A model generated the notes under the pieces. The model worked only from the letters and a program-made list of their open reading frames with translations, was not told the origin of the DNA and searched no databases. The translations under genes were made by a program, and so were the position numbers. A DNA stretch of 64,000 bases, taken from NCBI RefSeq assembly GCF_032878955.1, contig NZ_CP043839.1:1488001-1552000 (forward strand), written 5' to 3'. This document shows, one piece after another, positions 1 to 8,228 of this stretch; position 1 is the first letter of the stretch, and each line of letters begins with the position of its first letter. Source of the stretch: Butyricimonas paravirosa. GTDB lineage: Bacteria; Bacteroidota; Bacteroidia; Bacteroidales; Marinifilaceae.

Positions 1-710
1 TCTTGGTTCACTCCCTGCAAGTCATCCGGAGAGTTTAGGATGGTATTCGAATAAGTCAGGATCGGATCATCAACCAACAACTCCTCTGCATTGTTCAAGT
101 CCATCAAAATATTATCAAGCACTTCCTGATATGACACGGCCAATAATTCCTGTGGATTTTTCGTGACTATTTTCACGTAAGGAATAGCTTTATCGGAACT
201 CTTAGCCTTACTCGGAAGAGGTCCCCAATAACGTAAAATTTCCAAGTGCAGGAATGCTCGTAAGCCCAAGGCCTCCCCCTTTATCAATTCATAATTTCCA
301 TTTGTAAAGAGATCCTTCTTCGCATCAATATTCTCCAGAAGAGAATTGATATTAATAATCGTCTGGTAATATTGCAACCAAACATCCTCAAGAAGCTTTT
401 TCGTTGAAGTCTGTGTAAAATCGAAATTACTGATATGATAGATCTCTGCCTGTGTCGAATTGGCAGATGGTATCGTCCAGTGCTGGGCCATCATTTCCGG
501 CAGTTTCATCGTCGTGTTGAGCCCGTAAAGCTCCGGAGTCGCCATTCTGATATAAGCTCCGGTAAGTACATCTTTGAACCCTTGCTCGGACTCGAACATC
601 GTAGTCTGCCGCATTTCGAGTTCCGGTTGTATATCCAGCCATTCGTTACACGAGGTAAACGTCAAGGCCACTGCAACTGATAAGTATAAATATATCTTTT
701 TCATCTTCAT
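1..710 (-). CDS. SusD/RagB-like outer-membrane lipoprotein (partial)
   Basis: This is the first ~236 residues of a SusD/RagB-family nutrient-binding lipoprotein; the rest lies beyond the left edge. The start at 710 gives MKMKKIYLYLS, a hydrophobic stretch, and a lipobox ending in TSC (about residue 21), followed by NEWLDIQP, the usual SusD opening. The TPR-like helical segment (EALGLRAFLHLEILRYWG) is also typical. SusD proteins sit on the cell surface and cap the paired SusC channel. The gene follows susC by 24 bp on the same strand, so the two are surely co-transcribed. The substrate cannot be told from this part. The family call is firm. Confidence 0.93.
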   Translation of the reverse strand, partial: MKMKKIYLYLSVAVALTFTSCNEWLDIQPELEMRQTTMFESEQGFKDVLTGAYIRMATPELYGLNTTMKLPEMMAQHWTIPSANSTQAEIYHISNFDFTQTSTKKLLEDVWLQYYQTIININSLLENIDAKKDLFTNGNYELIKGEALGLRAFLHLEILRYWGPLPSKAKSSDKAIPYVKIVTKNPQELLAVSYQEVLDNILMDLNNAEELLVDDPILTYSNTILNSPDDLQGVNQ

Positions 711-734
711 GCTGATTGATTATTGTTTCTAGTA

Positions 735-3700
735 TTAAAACCTTACCGATAGTGAAACCGAGAATTTACGGGCAAAAGGATAGGAAAGTCCGCGTTCCTG
801 CTTAACCGTCGAAAGGTAGAAAACATCTTCGGCATAAAAACCGATGGCCAGATAGTCCAAACGGCAATGTCTCTTCAGCCATTCTGTATCGAATTCATAA
901 TTAACATTTAGCGTGTTAAGACTAAGGGCATTTTCCTTCATCACAAAACGGGAAGAGGCATTTGTGGTATTGAAATCTTTAATATTCTTGAATTTCGTAA
1001 CATCACCTTCATTCTGCCAGCGATCGTACAAAGCCCGCTTGTCCAGATTTCCCCAGCGTTTCACTGCAGTTGTAGTGTTCTCCACTTTATCCACAAGCGT
1101 CTGGTTATAGATATGGCCCCCAAGACGATAAGAGAACGTAGCATTCAACGTAATATCTCTCCATCGGAACATGGTTCTGAGATTGCCCCGAACTTTAGGT
1201 TCATTCACCCCGAAAGGCACCTTGTCTTTCGGGTCCCACGTGTAGACTCTCTCCCCATCCTTGTTCAAAAACAATTCAGAACCTGTTGCCGGATCAATTC
1301 CAAGTGAACGAACCACGAAAATCGTATTCATGGACTGTCCCTCCTGGTAAAGAAAGCTCGGATTAGGTCCGGCCTCGTCTAACAATTCTGAATTAAGGAA
1401 TTCCAACGCATTGGATATTTTCAGTATCTTGTTTACATTGTGTGCAAGATTTCCTCCGACAGACCACATAATATGACTTTCACTATTTCTGATCAAAAAC
1501 ACATTAGCGTCAAGCTCGATACCCCTGTTGCGTACCTCCCCGACATTTGCCTTATAACTGGAGAAACCTCCGGCCGTGGGCAGATTAATATCTGTAAGCA
1601 AATCCTCCGTGAGCTTATTGTAATAGTCCACGTTCAAACGTACCAAACCATTGAAAAGAGAGGTTTCAACTCCCAGATTCAATTGCTTTGTCTTCTGCCA
1701 AGACAAATCCGGATTACCCATTCCAAGCATATATGCCCCGTTCCAATACTTATAGTTCTCCTGTCCAAAATACCGGTAAGTGGTCAGTGCCTGATACGAA
1801 CTGAAATTCTGGGACCCGATAGTACCATAAGAGAAGCGAAAACGAAGCAAATTAATAGCATTTGACGAACTCAAAAAATTTTCATTATGTACGTTCCATC
1901 CCAACCCGGCAGAAAAGAAAGGAGCCGTACGGTCATTACTTCCAAATTTGGACGATCCCTCGATCTTCCCAGAGAAATCGACAAAATAACGACGATCGTA
2001 AGTATAGTTGACATTAAATATCAAACCTAACCGACGGGAATGAGCCTCCGTACTGGTAGGCTTTCCTAAAGCATAAGCTCCGGCCATTCCCAAGTTCTTC
2101 ATATTCAACGACGAGAAACCTCGCCCGGTAACAGAATAGCTCTCATCCTTATCTTCTGCAAGATTGGCACTCAACCCGGCATAAAGCTGATGAACTTTAT
2201 TGAAAATTTTCGTGTAATTGACCGTTAAATTCCCCTCGTATGAAAACATATAGGAGGTCGTGTAGGTATAATTTCCCTTCATATTGGAATTCTCACCCTT
2301 GTACTCGTCAGTGTCAAAACTGGTATGCTCGCGGGAAAGATATTTATCCGTACGAGAATCCTGTTTCGTGAAACCGAAGTTTCCCCGCACGAACAAGTCG
2401 GAAGTGATTTTCCACTCTATGGCAAAGTTATTCTGGATATTCGTGTAACTACCATCATCCCGAGAAGGCAGCGACGCATTGTAAAGCGGATTACCAGCCG
2501 GATCCGGAGTCCGGGAGGTCTGGGATATAGTTTCCACCAACTGTTTCTTTATATGCCCCTCGTCATCATAAGGAGTATAAATTGGATTCGCCAGAGAATA
2601 TTCCGAAAAACTTCCATACGGAGAATTTTTATTTTTATTATAACTAATAGTCAAATCGTTTTGAAACTTCAGATTTTTAAGTTCATACTGGAAATACAAA
2701 TTTCCCGATAACGTGTTACGTGACGATCCTTTCATCACTCCATTGATATTATTATAAGAAAGTCCGATCGCATATTTGAAGTTATCTGAGCCCCCGTCTA
2801 CCCGCAAGCTATGTCGATTCCCGACACCCGTCTTCACCGGATACTTCAGCCAATAGGTATTCACACCCCGTTCGACTTCAATCAAACGACGATTATACAG
2901 TTCCATCAGATTCTGGTTATTGGGATTGTACTTATCATCAAGCATTCCTGCCGCTACTTCATAATCTAGCTTTTCTCGGGCGTTCATCAAGTTATAAGAT
3001 GTGAAATCAGGAGCCTCTATATTGACAGATCCGCGATAACTCACTCTCAACTTACCGGCTTCTGGACGCTTGAGAGTAATCACTACCACCCCATTCGCCC
3101 CGCGAGCCCCATACATCGCAGTAGCGCTTGCATCTTTCAGCAGCGTGATTGTTTCAACAAGCTCGTCATCCATATCCATCACTCGTTGAAGTGACACCTC
3201 GAAACCATCCATGATAAACAAAGGTAAGTTAGCCGTACTCTTCACGCTACTCTCCTCTTGAAGATTGCGCACATTGACATCCATACTGGTACGCCCGCGA
3301 ATGGTAATATCCGGCAACTGGTTCGGGTCCGATCCAAATTCAATATTATCCGCTATATTAAAACTCGGATCAATATTACTAATCTGAGACAAAATACTAC
3401 GATTACCCGATGCTTTCAGATCGCTGGCAGAAATCGTTTTAACTGCCCCTGTGTAACTTTCACGGGATTTATTGAAAATACCTGTCACGACAACCTGATC
3501 TATTGATTGGACATCATCCTGTAACACGACATTGATTTCCGTTTTTCCGGTAATACGAACTTCCTGCGAAGTCTTCCCGATAAAGGAAACCACTACCAGA
3601 TCGTGATCAGCCGGGACCTCCAGTTCAAAATTACCGGTAGCATTTGTAACCACTCCCACGCTTGTACCTTTGACAACAACCGTCGCACCGATAAGAGGCA

Positions 3701-4130
3701 ATCCATCAGCCTCGGTAACAACTCCTTTTATTTTCACAGCTTTTTGTCTAATAGTATCTTGCACCGGTTGTTCCTTAATTTTAATAATGACCACTTTCCC
3801 CTCAATCTGGTATGTACAAGGCTTTCCGATCAAAACGGCATCCATCAAACGTTTTATGGAAACATTGGTAACGTTCACACTGACTTTCCCAATACTCTGT
3901 ACTGTTTCCGTACTATACATGAATGAATAGTCAGTCTGTGTTTCGACCTCCCGAACGATTTCCTCGAACGGAACATTTTGTTTATTGATACTTATGTTTC
4001 GGTTTTCCTGTGCAGACACTTGCGAAGAAAACAGAGAAAAGAAACATAACACCACAATAACAAGCAAACATCTTGCTCTTGGGGAAGAAATTCTATTTCC
4101 CCAAAGACACTCTTGTCTCTTTTTTTTCAT
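735..4130 (-). CDS. SusC/RagA-family TonB-dependent receptor with STN domain
   Basis: This 1131-residue outer-membrane TonB-dependent transporter imports an unidentified nutrient. In order it shows a signal peptide (about residues 19-41, ending in SAQE), an STN domain (about 45-120), a carboxypeptidase-regulatory-like repeat (KGVVTEADGLPLIGATVVVK), a TonB-box-like SIDQVVVTG, a plug ending in the SusC signature LKDASATAMYGARGANG, and a C-terminal beta-barrel ending in phenylalanine-rich FSVSLSVRF. An STN domain in a SusC protein normally passes a signal to a FecR-type anti-sigma factor, which matches the fecR gene just upstream. It pairs with the SusD-like gene downstream. The full length is normal for the family. 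Confidence 0.96.
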   Translation of the reverse strand: MKKKRQECLWGNRISSPRARCLLVIVVLCFFSLFSSQVSAQENRNISINKQNVPFEEIVREVETQTDYSFMYSTETVQSIGKVSVNVTNVSIKRLMDAVLIGKPCTYQIEGKVVIIKIKEQPVQDTIRQKAVKIKGVVTEADGLPLIGATVVVKGTSVGVVTNATGNFELEVPADHDLVVVSFIGKTSQEVRITGKTEINVVLQDDVQSIDQVVVTGIFNKSRESYTGAVKTISASDLKASGNRSILSQISNIDPSFNIADNIEFGSDPNQLPDITIRGRTSMDVNVRNLQEESSVKSTANLPLFIMDGFEVSLQRVMDMDDELVETITLLKDASATAMYGARGANGVVVITLKRPEAGKLRVSYRGSVNIEAPDFTSYNLMNAREKLDYEVAAGMLDDKYNPNNQNLMELYNRRLIEVERGVNTYWLKYPVKTGVGNRHSLRVDGGSDNFKYAIGLSYNNINGVMKGSSRNTLSGNLYFQYELKNLKFQNDLTISYNKNKNSPYGSFSEYSLANPIYTPYDDEGHIKKQLVETISQTSRTPDPAGNPLYNASLPSRDDGSYTNIQNNFAIEWKITSDLFVRGNFGFTKQDSRTDKYLSREHTSFDTDEYKGENSNMKGNYTYTTSYMFSYEGNLTVNYTKIFNKVHQLYAGLSANLAEDKDESYSVTGRGFSSLNMKNLGMAGAYALGKPTSTEAHSRRLGLIFNVNYTYDRRYFVDFSGKIEGSSKFGSNDRTAPFFSAGLGWNVHNENFLSSSNAINLLRFRFSYGTIGSQNFSSYQALTTYRYFGQENYKYWNGAYMLGMGNPDLSWQKTKQLNLGVETSLFNGLVRLNVDYYNKLTEDLLTDINLPTAGGFSSYKANVGEVRNRGIELDANVFLIRNSESHIMWSVGGNLAHNVNKILKISNALEFLNSELLDEAGPNPSFLYQEGQSMNTIFVVRSLGIDPATGSELFLNKDGERVYTWDPKDKVPFGVNEPKVRGNLRTMFRWRDITLNATFSYRLGGHIYNQTLVDKVENTTTAVKRWGNLDKRALYDRWQNEGDVTKFKNIKDFNTTNASSRFVMKENALSLNTLNVNYEFDTEWLKRHCRLDYLAIGFYAEDVFYLSTVKQERGLSYPFARKFSVSLSVRF

Positions 4131-4234
4131 ACATTTAATTGGTAGGTTTATCGAGTTCTAAAATTATTATCTTTGCAAAAGTCGAAGGGTGAAAAGAAGA
4201 AGAACTCGTTAACCTTCTTTCCCCTGTTTGGTTG

Positions 4235-4260
4235 ACCCGAATTCCTGCCCGAATTCGGGT
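4235..4260. terminator. Perfect 10-bp stem hairpin between fecR and susC
   Basis: ACCCGAATTC and GAATTCGGGT pair perfectly around a 6-nt loop. It lies 18 bp after the fecR stop and upstream of susC. There is no clean U-run on the leftward transcript, so it may be an attenuator or processing site that lets susCD be expressed at a different level from fecR. Confidence 0.5.
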
Positions 4261-4278
4261 TCATCATTTGTGTTACAG

Positions 4279-5403
4279 TTATTCTTTGCCGTTCTTAATT
4301 TTTATATGATTCCCAGATACTAAAAATCTAATCTCACCAGTCTTTTCCATCAGACTCATTAATTGGTCAAAACGATCCATATGTGGAAGCCTTAACCGAA
4401 ACTTCTTGTTTTTTAACGCACTATCCTCAAAGCTATACTCGAAACCAAACCACTGACTGAATTCATGCATAATCTCGTCAAGAGTTCGGTTGTCGAACAC
4501 GAACATTCCCCGGGATCGTTCCCTGTAAACATCCGCATTCACCTCCTCAATTTTGATTTGCCGATTCCCGCAATCGAAGATGGCCATCTGATTCGGTTGC
4601 AAGACCGTCGTACCGTTCAGCATCACCTTACCAGTAACAAGCACGGTTTCTATCGTTTGTTCTTCTTTGTAAGCTCTCACATTAAAACTCGTTCCCAAGA
4701 CTTCAATCGAAACCTGTTCCGTATTTACTGTAAAGGGTCGAGTAGAATCACGTTTCACGTTAAAGTACCCCTCACCCAACAACATCACGGAACGCTCATC
4801 CAACGAGAAGAATTCCGGGAACTGCAATTCAGAACCGGGATATAACACTACGGTCGTACTATCTTCCAAGATGATGGTTCGTGTTGCACCACACAAAACC
4901 CTCACTTTATATAATTCCGGAGCAGATGTCGATTTTTTTTCCAAGGGGACCGTATTTTGTCGGATAATATCCAGTACGTTCGTTTTATCCGTCAACACCA
5001 CGCTATGACCGGAAGGAAACTCAAGTACCGTCTCATTTTCCAGCAAAACAATCTCTCTTCCCGTATCATCAACCTGGTTCATATACAAATAAAACCCACC
5101 GGAAAGCCCGAGGCATACAATAATAATTGCGGCATACCGTAACAAAAGCCTCCCGACATGACGTTTCGGACGTTTCAGTTCATTCTCTATAGACAACCAC
5201 ACTTTTTTCCCGGTTTCTATTTCTGCATCATCATTACCCAATGTCATTTCCTTTTCGGCAACATCCTGAATAATTTTCTGAATGTTCACACCCGCTTTCC
5301 TCGCCAGCGAGACAAGCTCTTTTTTCTCCCCTTCAGATATATCCTGCATGACGAACTTCGTTAGCAGCCGTGCAAGCCTTGTCGATTTATAATACTCTTT
5401 CAT
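4279..5403 (-). CDS. FecR-family anti-sigma factor
   Basis: This 374-residue inner-membrane regulator is of the FecR type. It has a cytoplasmic N-terminal sigma-binding part (1-85), one membrane span (about 86-107, LLLRYAAIIIVCLGLSGGF), a periplasmic FecR domain (about 165-250, with LLGEGYFNVKRDSTRPFTV and VLGTSFNVRAY) and a C-terminal DUF4974-like region (FDNRTLDEIMHEFSQWFGF). In known systems it relays the SusC STN signal to an ECF sigma factor. The cognate sigma gene is not adjacent here: a thioredoxin-like gene on the other strand lies between. The start at 5403 is 25 bp downstream of a motif shared with the sigma and thioredoxin genes. Confidence 0.95.
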   Translation of the reverse strand: MKEYYKSTRLARLLTKFVMQDISEGEKKELVSLARKAGVNIQKIIQDVAEKEMTLGNDDAEIETGKKVWLSIENELKRPKRHVGRLLLRYAAIIIVCLGLSGGFYLYMNQVDDTGREIVLLENETVLEFPSGHSVVLTDKTNVLDIIRQNTVPLEKKSTSAPELYKVRVLCGATRTIILEDSTTVVLYPGSELQFPEFFSLDERSVMLLGEGYFNVKRDSTRPFTVNTEQVSIEVLGTSFNVRAYKEEQTIETVLVTGKVMLNGTTVLQPNQMAIFDCGNRQIKIEEVNADVYRERSRGMFVFDNRTLDEIMHEFSQWFGFEYSFEDSALKNKKFRLRLPHMDRFDQLMSLMEKTGEIRFLVSGNHIKIKNGKE

Positions 5404-5428
5404 GTTTCAACAATGTTTTTACACTTCT

Positions 5429-5460
5429 AATATCCACAACCGGACAAAAGGTATTATCCT
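5429..5460 (-). promoter_or_regulatory. Shared two-block promoter-like motif upstream of fecR
   Basis: Read leftward, the site has ATAATACCTTTT, nine bases, then TGGATATT. The same two blocks with the same nine-base gap occur upstream of the sigma gene and, on the plus strand, upstream of the thioredoxin gene. It could be the promoter recognised by the local ECF sigma factor, although TACCTTTT also resembles the housekeeping -7 box TAnnTTTG. Confidence 0.5.
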
Positions 5461-5512
5461 ATGACCCAAAAAATGTTTTTACATTTAAAAAGATAACAGG
5501 ATAATACCTTTT
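5446..5512. repeat. Perfect 15-bp inverted repeat in the fecR/thioredoxin gap
   Basis: AAAAGGTATTATCCT at 5446-5460 is the exact reverse complement of the sequence at 5498-5512, with 37 nt between. Each arm is the first block of one of the two divergent promoter-like motifs, so the symmetry reflects two opposed copies of one site. Confidence 0.8.
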
Positions 5513-5529
5513 CATCTCTTCTGGATATT
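5498..5529 (+). promoter_or_regulatory. Shared two-block promoter-like motif upstream of the thioredoxin gene
   Basis: The plus-strand copy reads ATAATACCTTTT, nine bases, TGGATATT, and ends 33 bp before the thioredoxin start at 5563. It is nearly identical to the divergent fecR copy, which argues that the oppositely oriented gene belongs to the same regulon. Confidence 0.5.
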
Positions 5530-5562
5530 TAAGGAAGTAAAAACACTTATCAATTTGAAATT

Positions 5563-6636
5563 ATGAAAAAATGTATTTTAGTACTAGCTATTGTATTATC
5601 ATCAGTAGCTCCTTTTGCCCAAGGTGTTAATTTTCAAGAATTAACACTCAAGGAAGCATGTGCAAAAGCAAAGGCCGAAAACAAACTTGTATTCATAGAT
5701 TGTTATACAGATTGGTGTGGGCCATGCCGGTTGATGACCGAAGAAATATTCCCCATGAAAGAAATGGGAGACTATTTCAACCCGAAATACATATGTATTA
5801 AAGCAAATGCTGAAAAAGGTGAAGAAGGTCCCGCCATCAAAGAAAAATTCGGGATCAAAGCGTACCCGACATTTGTCATTCTCAACAACGATGGCAACCT
5901 GATACATATGTTTGCCGGTGGAGTGCTGGGACTTGAGTTTATTGATAAAGTTGAAGAATCCTTTAATCCGGAACTCGCATTCGGAGAACTTCAAAAGCGA
6001 TACAATGCAGGCGAACGGAGTAAAAAGCTAACCTCTAGCTATCTTCAAGCATTACAACATACCTACACGACGAACGTGGGTCCCCTCATCGAAGAGTTTG
6101 CCAACTCTCTAAGTGATGATGAATTGATATGCGAGGAGTGTTTGTTTCTATTCGACGAACACGCACGGTTAGGTTCTCCACGAGAGAAATTCCTTACACA
6201 ACACGTGGAAAAATTCCGTGAAGTCGTGGGGCAAGATAAAGTGGATCAAATCCTAAATCGGAAATACGAAGCCTATTATTGTGGTATTCTTGGCAAACAA
6301 ATGGCTGCAACCACGACTGATGTAGAACAAGTTAACAAACAACTGGAAGCACTTCACCTTACTGGAGTAACCTCTTTACCTCTCTATCAAGCGGCAGTAG
6401 CCACTTATCTGACGAAAGAAGGAGGGGAAGCACTTTTCGAAATGATTAAAAAGGTATCCGGTGACCTTGAAAATAATGACATCGATCGATTCCTATACTT
6501 CACCATTCCGGCCGTAAACGAAGTATGGAGTGAAGACCAGAGTAAACAAATTGTCGCTCTGATTAACAAAGACGATATACGAACCCGGATCATAAACACG
6601 CTGGAACGTCAGAAAAAGACTTCACAACCCAAATAA
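5563..6636 (+). CDS. Secreted thioredoxin-fold protein (WCGPC), 357 aa
   Basis: This is an exported thiol-disulfide protein. A signal peptide (1-20, ending APFAQG) is followed by a thioredoxin domain (about 25-135) with active site TDWCGPCRLM, cysteines 52 and 55, and the cis-proline loop KAYPTFVIL. A ~220-residue helical C-terminal part follows that I cannot assign. The domain resembles DUF255/thioredoxin_7 proteins of Bacteroidota and probably acts in the periplasm on cysteine-containing proteins. The gene lies inverted between ecf-sigma and fecR, and its last 15 bp overlap the 3' end of the sigma gene. It shares the upstream motif of its neighbours. Its role in the uptake system is unknown. 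Confidence 0.88.
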   Translation: MKKCILVLAIVLSSVAPFAQGVNFQELTLKEACAKAKAENKLVFIDCYTDWCGPCRLMTEEIFPMKEMGDYFNPKYICIKANAEKGEEGPAIKEKFGIKAYPTFVILNNDGNLIHMFAGGVLGLEFIDKVEESFNPELAFGELQKRYNAGERSKKLTSSYLQALQHTYTTNVGPLIEEFANSLSDDELICEECLFLFDEHARLGSPREKFLTQHVEKFREVVGQDKVDQILNRKYEAYYCGILGKQMAATTTDVEQVNKQLEALHLTGVTSLPLYQAAVATYLTKEGGEALFEMIKKVSGDLENNDIDRFLYFTIPAVNEVWSEDQSKQIVALINKDDIRTRIINTLERQKKTSQPK

Positions 6637-7161
6637 AAGAACAAAACTACTAATATCTTTAAGTTCTTGACGTAAAGAGGCATAGGCTTTTGTTTTTTGG
6701 TTCTTTACCGTATTGATAGAAATATTGAGAGTGTCGGCGATCATCTGTTCGCTCATGCCGGACATCGACAACAGAATGATCTCCCGACGCTTTTCAGGTA
6801 ATAAGGAAATGGCCCGGGATATTTCACGATTAAACTCGATTTCGGTGATTTTGAGCAATACATCATCACTCTCCTTGTTCTCGGCAGATTCGAGATTCAG
6901 TACATGTTTATTTCTCGTGATGTATTTCACCGTATTATTTCTCAACGCTTTATAAAAATAAGCCTTAAAATGATCTTCACTCTTGAAAGCTTGTCGTTTA
7001 TCCCAGATATGAATGAACACCTCTTGAAGAATATCGTCTGCAGAAGAATCGTCAACTTGGAAAGACTTGACAAACTGGCGTCCTGCAGAGAAAAAACCCC
7101 AGAATAACTCTTCGAATGCACGTTGATTTCCTTCCCGAAATCTTTTAATTATCTCATCCAT
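6622..7161 (-). CDS. RNA polymerase ECF-type sigma-70 factor
   Basis: This 179-residue sigma factor is of the ECF class common in Bacteroidota. Region 2 is seen at about residues 20-90 (DDILQEVFIHIWDKRQAFKSEDHFKAYFYKALRN), and region 4 with its helix-turn-helix at about 115-170 (LLPEKRREIILLSMSGMSEQMIADTLNISINTVKNQ). It should be held by the FecR protein encoded at 4279-5403 and direct transcription of the locus. The gene carries the local shared motif 67 bp upstream, consistent with autoregulation. Its 3' end overlaps the convergent thioredoxin gene by 15 bp. Confidence 0.95.
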   Translation of the reverse strand: MDEIIKRFREGNQRAFEELFWGFFSAGRQFVKSFQVDDSSADDILQEVFIHIWDKRQAFKSEDHFKAYFYKALRNNTVKYITRNKHVLNLESAENKESDDVLLKITEIEFNREISRAISLLPEKRREIILLSMSGMSEQMIADTLNISINTVKNQKTKAYASLRQELKDISSFVLLFGL

Positions 7162-7228
7162 AAAACAACTTTATTTACATATCCACTATTGACTTTCCTG
7201 TATTCCGTTTCTTACCTCCAACAAAATA

Positions 7229-7263
7229 ACTATCCACAAACCCACAAAAGGTACTATCGTACC
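7229..7263 (-). promoter_or_regulatory. Shared two-block promoter-like motif upstream of the sigma gene
   Basis: Read leftward it shows ATAGTACCTTTT, nine bases, TGGATAGT. Both blocks and the spacing match the copies before fecR and the thioredoxin gene. An autoregulated ECF promoter is the natural reading. Confidence 0.5.
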
Positions 7264-7484
7264 CTAACATTATTTTAGGTCACAAACCCCATATCATACA
7301 TAGATCCTAAAAGGAAACACCAGACTAAAGCTAGAAATAAATTTCCAGCAAAAACAATTGAAACAAAACTTTAACATACAATCACCTCTAGGTCATACCT
7401 ATGTTCCTTCGATGTTTCAATATAACTCCGTTTTGATTCATTCCGCATTCAAATGTATTTTCTCCGGCGATCACTCGCAAGTGA

Positions 7485-7517
7485 CACGGAGAAAGCACGG
7501 AGAAGACACGGAGAAAA
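7485..7517. repeat. Three tandem 11-bp repeats (CACGGAGAA + 2)
   Basis: CACGGAGAA starts at 7485, 7496 and 7507, exactly 11 bp apart. It lies in non-coding DNA with no evident link to a promoter. Function unknown. Confidence 0.8.
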
Positions 7518-7669
7518 CCTAGCCAAACAATAGAGTAACAACGTACCATGAGAGTAATAAAACACGTGTTAATGAATAACTATATCCATGTTCAAAAAAT
7601 TCTCTAAAAACAGAACAAAATCGCTTTTCAAAACGTTTAATTTATAATTAAACTTTAAAAATTAAGGCT

Positions 7670-7972
7670 ATGACTGAGGATTATGAATTAAAAGATGACG
7701 TACATCGGCAACAATATGAATTCCGTATCGGGAACTATACCCCGAAAATCGAATATATAAAATCAATCAACGGAGAGATATATCTTACCCATACCGAAGT
7801 CCCGCGGGAACTGGAAGGGAAAGGGATAGGTAGCCAGTTGGTAGAAAAAACGTTACAAGACATTGAGCGGCAAGGTTTGCGGTTAGTTCCACTTTGTCCT
7901 TTCGTGGCAGCTTATATCAAGAAACACCCCGAATGGAGACGCATCGTGATGAAAGGTATTAATATAAAATAA
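7670..7972 (+). CDS. Small GNAT-fold N-acetyltransferase (NATD1/COG2388-like)
   Basis: This 100-residue protein is the minimal GNAT form. The acetyl-CoA loop is seen as ELEGKGIGSQLVEKTL (about 58-73) after the strands NGEIYLTHTEVP; the tail CPFVAAYIKKHPEWRRIV is diagnostic of the NATD1-like group. Substrate is unknown. It precedes the ferredoxin-like gene by 6 bp and the pair is often found together in Bacteroidota, so a common transcript is likely. The fold assignment is firm; the function is not. Confidence 0.9.
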   Translation: MTEDYELKDDVHRQQYEFRIGNYTPKIEYIKSINGEIYLTHTEVPRELEGKGIGSQLVEKTLQDIERQGLRLVPLCPFVAAYIKKHPEWRRIVMKGINIK

Positions 7973-7978
7973 GCACAC

Positions 7979-8194
7979 ATGGATAAGAAAATTGAATATA
8001 CAAACGGAGAGTTAACCATTATCTGGCAACCGGGTTTATGCCAACACGCCGGAGTGTGCGTGAAAATGTTACCCAAGGTATACAATCCCAAAGAAAGACC
8101 TTGGGTCAAAATCGAGAATGCCACGACGGCAGAATTAATCGAACAAATTAACAAATGTCCTTCTGGAGCATTAAGTTACAAAATGAATAAGTAG
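7979..8194 (+). CDS. YjdI-like (4Fe-4S) mono-cluster protein
   Basis: This 71-residue protein belongs to the YjdI / Fer4_19 group. It has the cysteines CQHAGVC (about residues 21-27) and NKCPSGAL (about 60-67) expected to hold one iron-sulfur cluster, which suggests electron transfer or metal handling in the cytoplasm. It is the second gene of a two-gene unit with the GNAT protein and ends at a strong palindromic terminator. Its precise partner is unknown. Confidence 0.9.
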   Translation: MDKKIEYTNGELTIIWQPGLCQHAGVCVKMLPKVYNPKERPWVKIENATTAELIEQINKCPSGALSYKMNK

Positions 8195-8196
8195 TG

Positions 8197-8228
8197 AAAG
8201 TCGCCGAATTCGGCGACTTTTATTTTTT
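8197..8228 (+). terminator. Bidirectional intrinsic terminator
   Basis: A perfect self-complementary sequence of 24 nt (AAAGTCGCCGAA and its reverse complement) is followed by a T-rich run on the plus strand. The complementary strand also ends in a U-run, and the stop codon of the convergent znuB gene overlaps it, so it can serve both transcripts. Confidence 0.9.

Larger units (their letters stand above)
7162..7669. other. Gene-free 508-bp region between sigma gene and GNAT gene
   Basis: No convincing coding sequence is seen. The region holds the promoter-like motif of the sigma gene (7229-7263), three tandem 11-bp repeats (7485-7517) and a perfect palindrome GTTTAATT-TAT-AATTAAAC (7635-7653) just before the GNAT gene. 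The remainder is AT-rich and featureless. Confidence 0.7.

Noticed and set aside
4147..4175. Plus-strand TATCTTTG (4168-4175) as an antisense promoter over fecR
   Set aside because: No -33 box at 19-21 bp spacing is found and AT-rich gaps produce such matches by chance.
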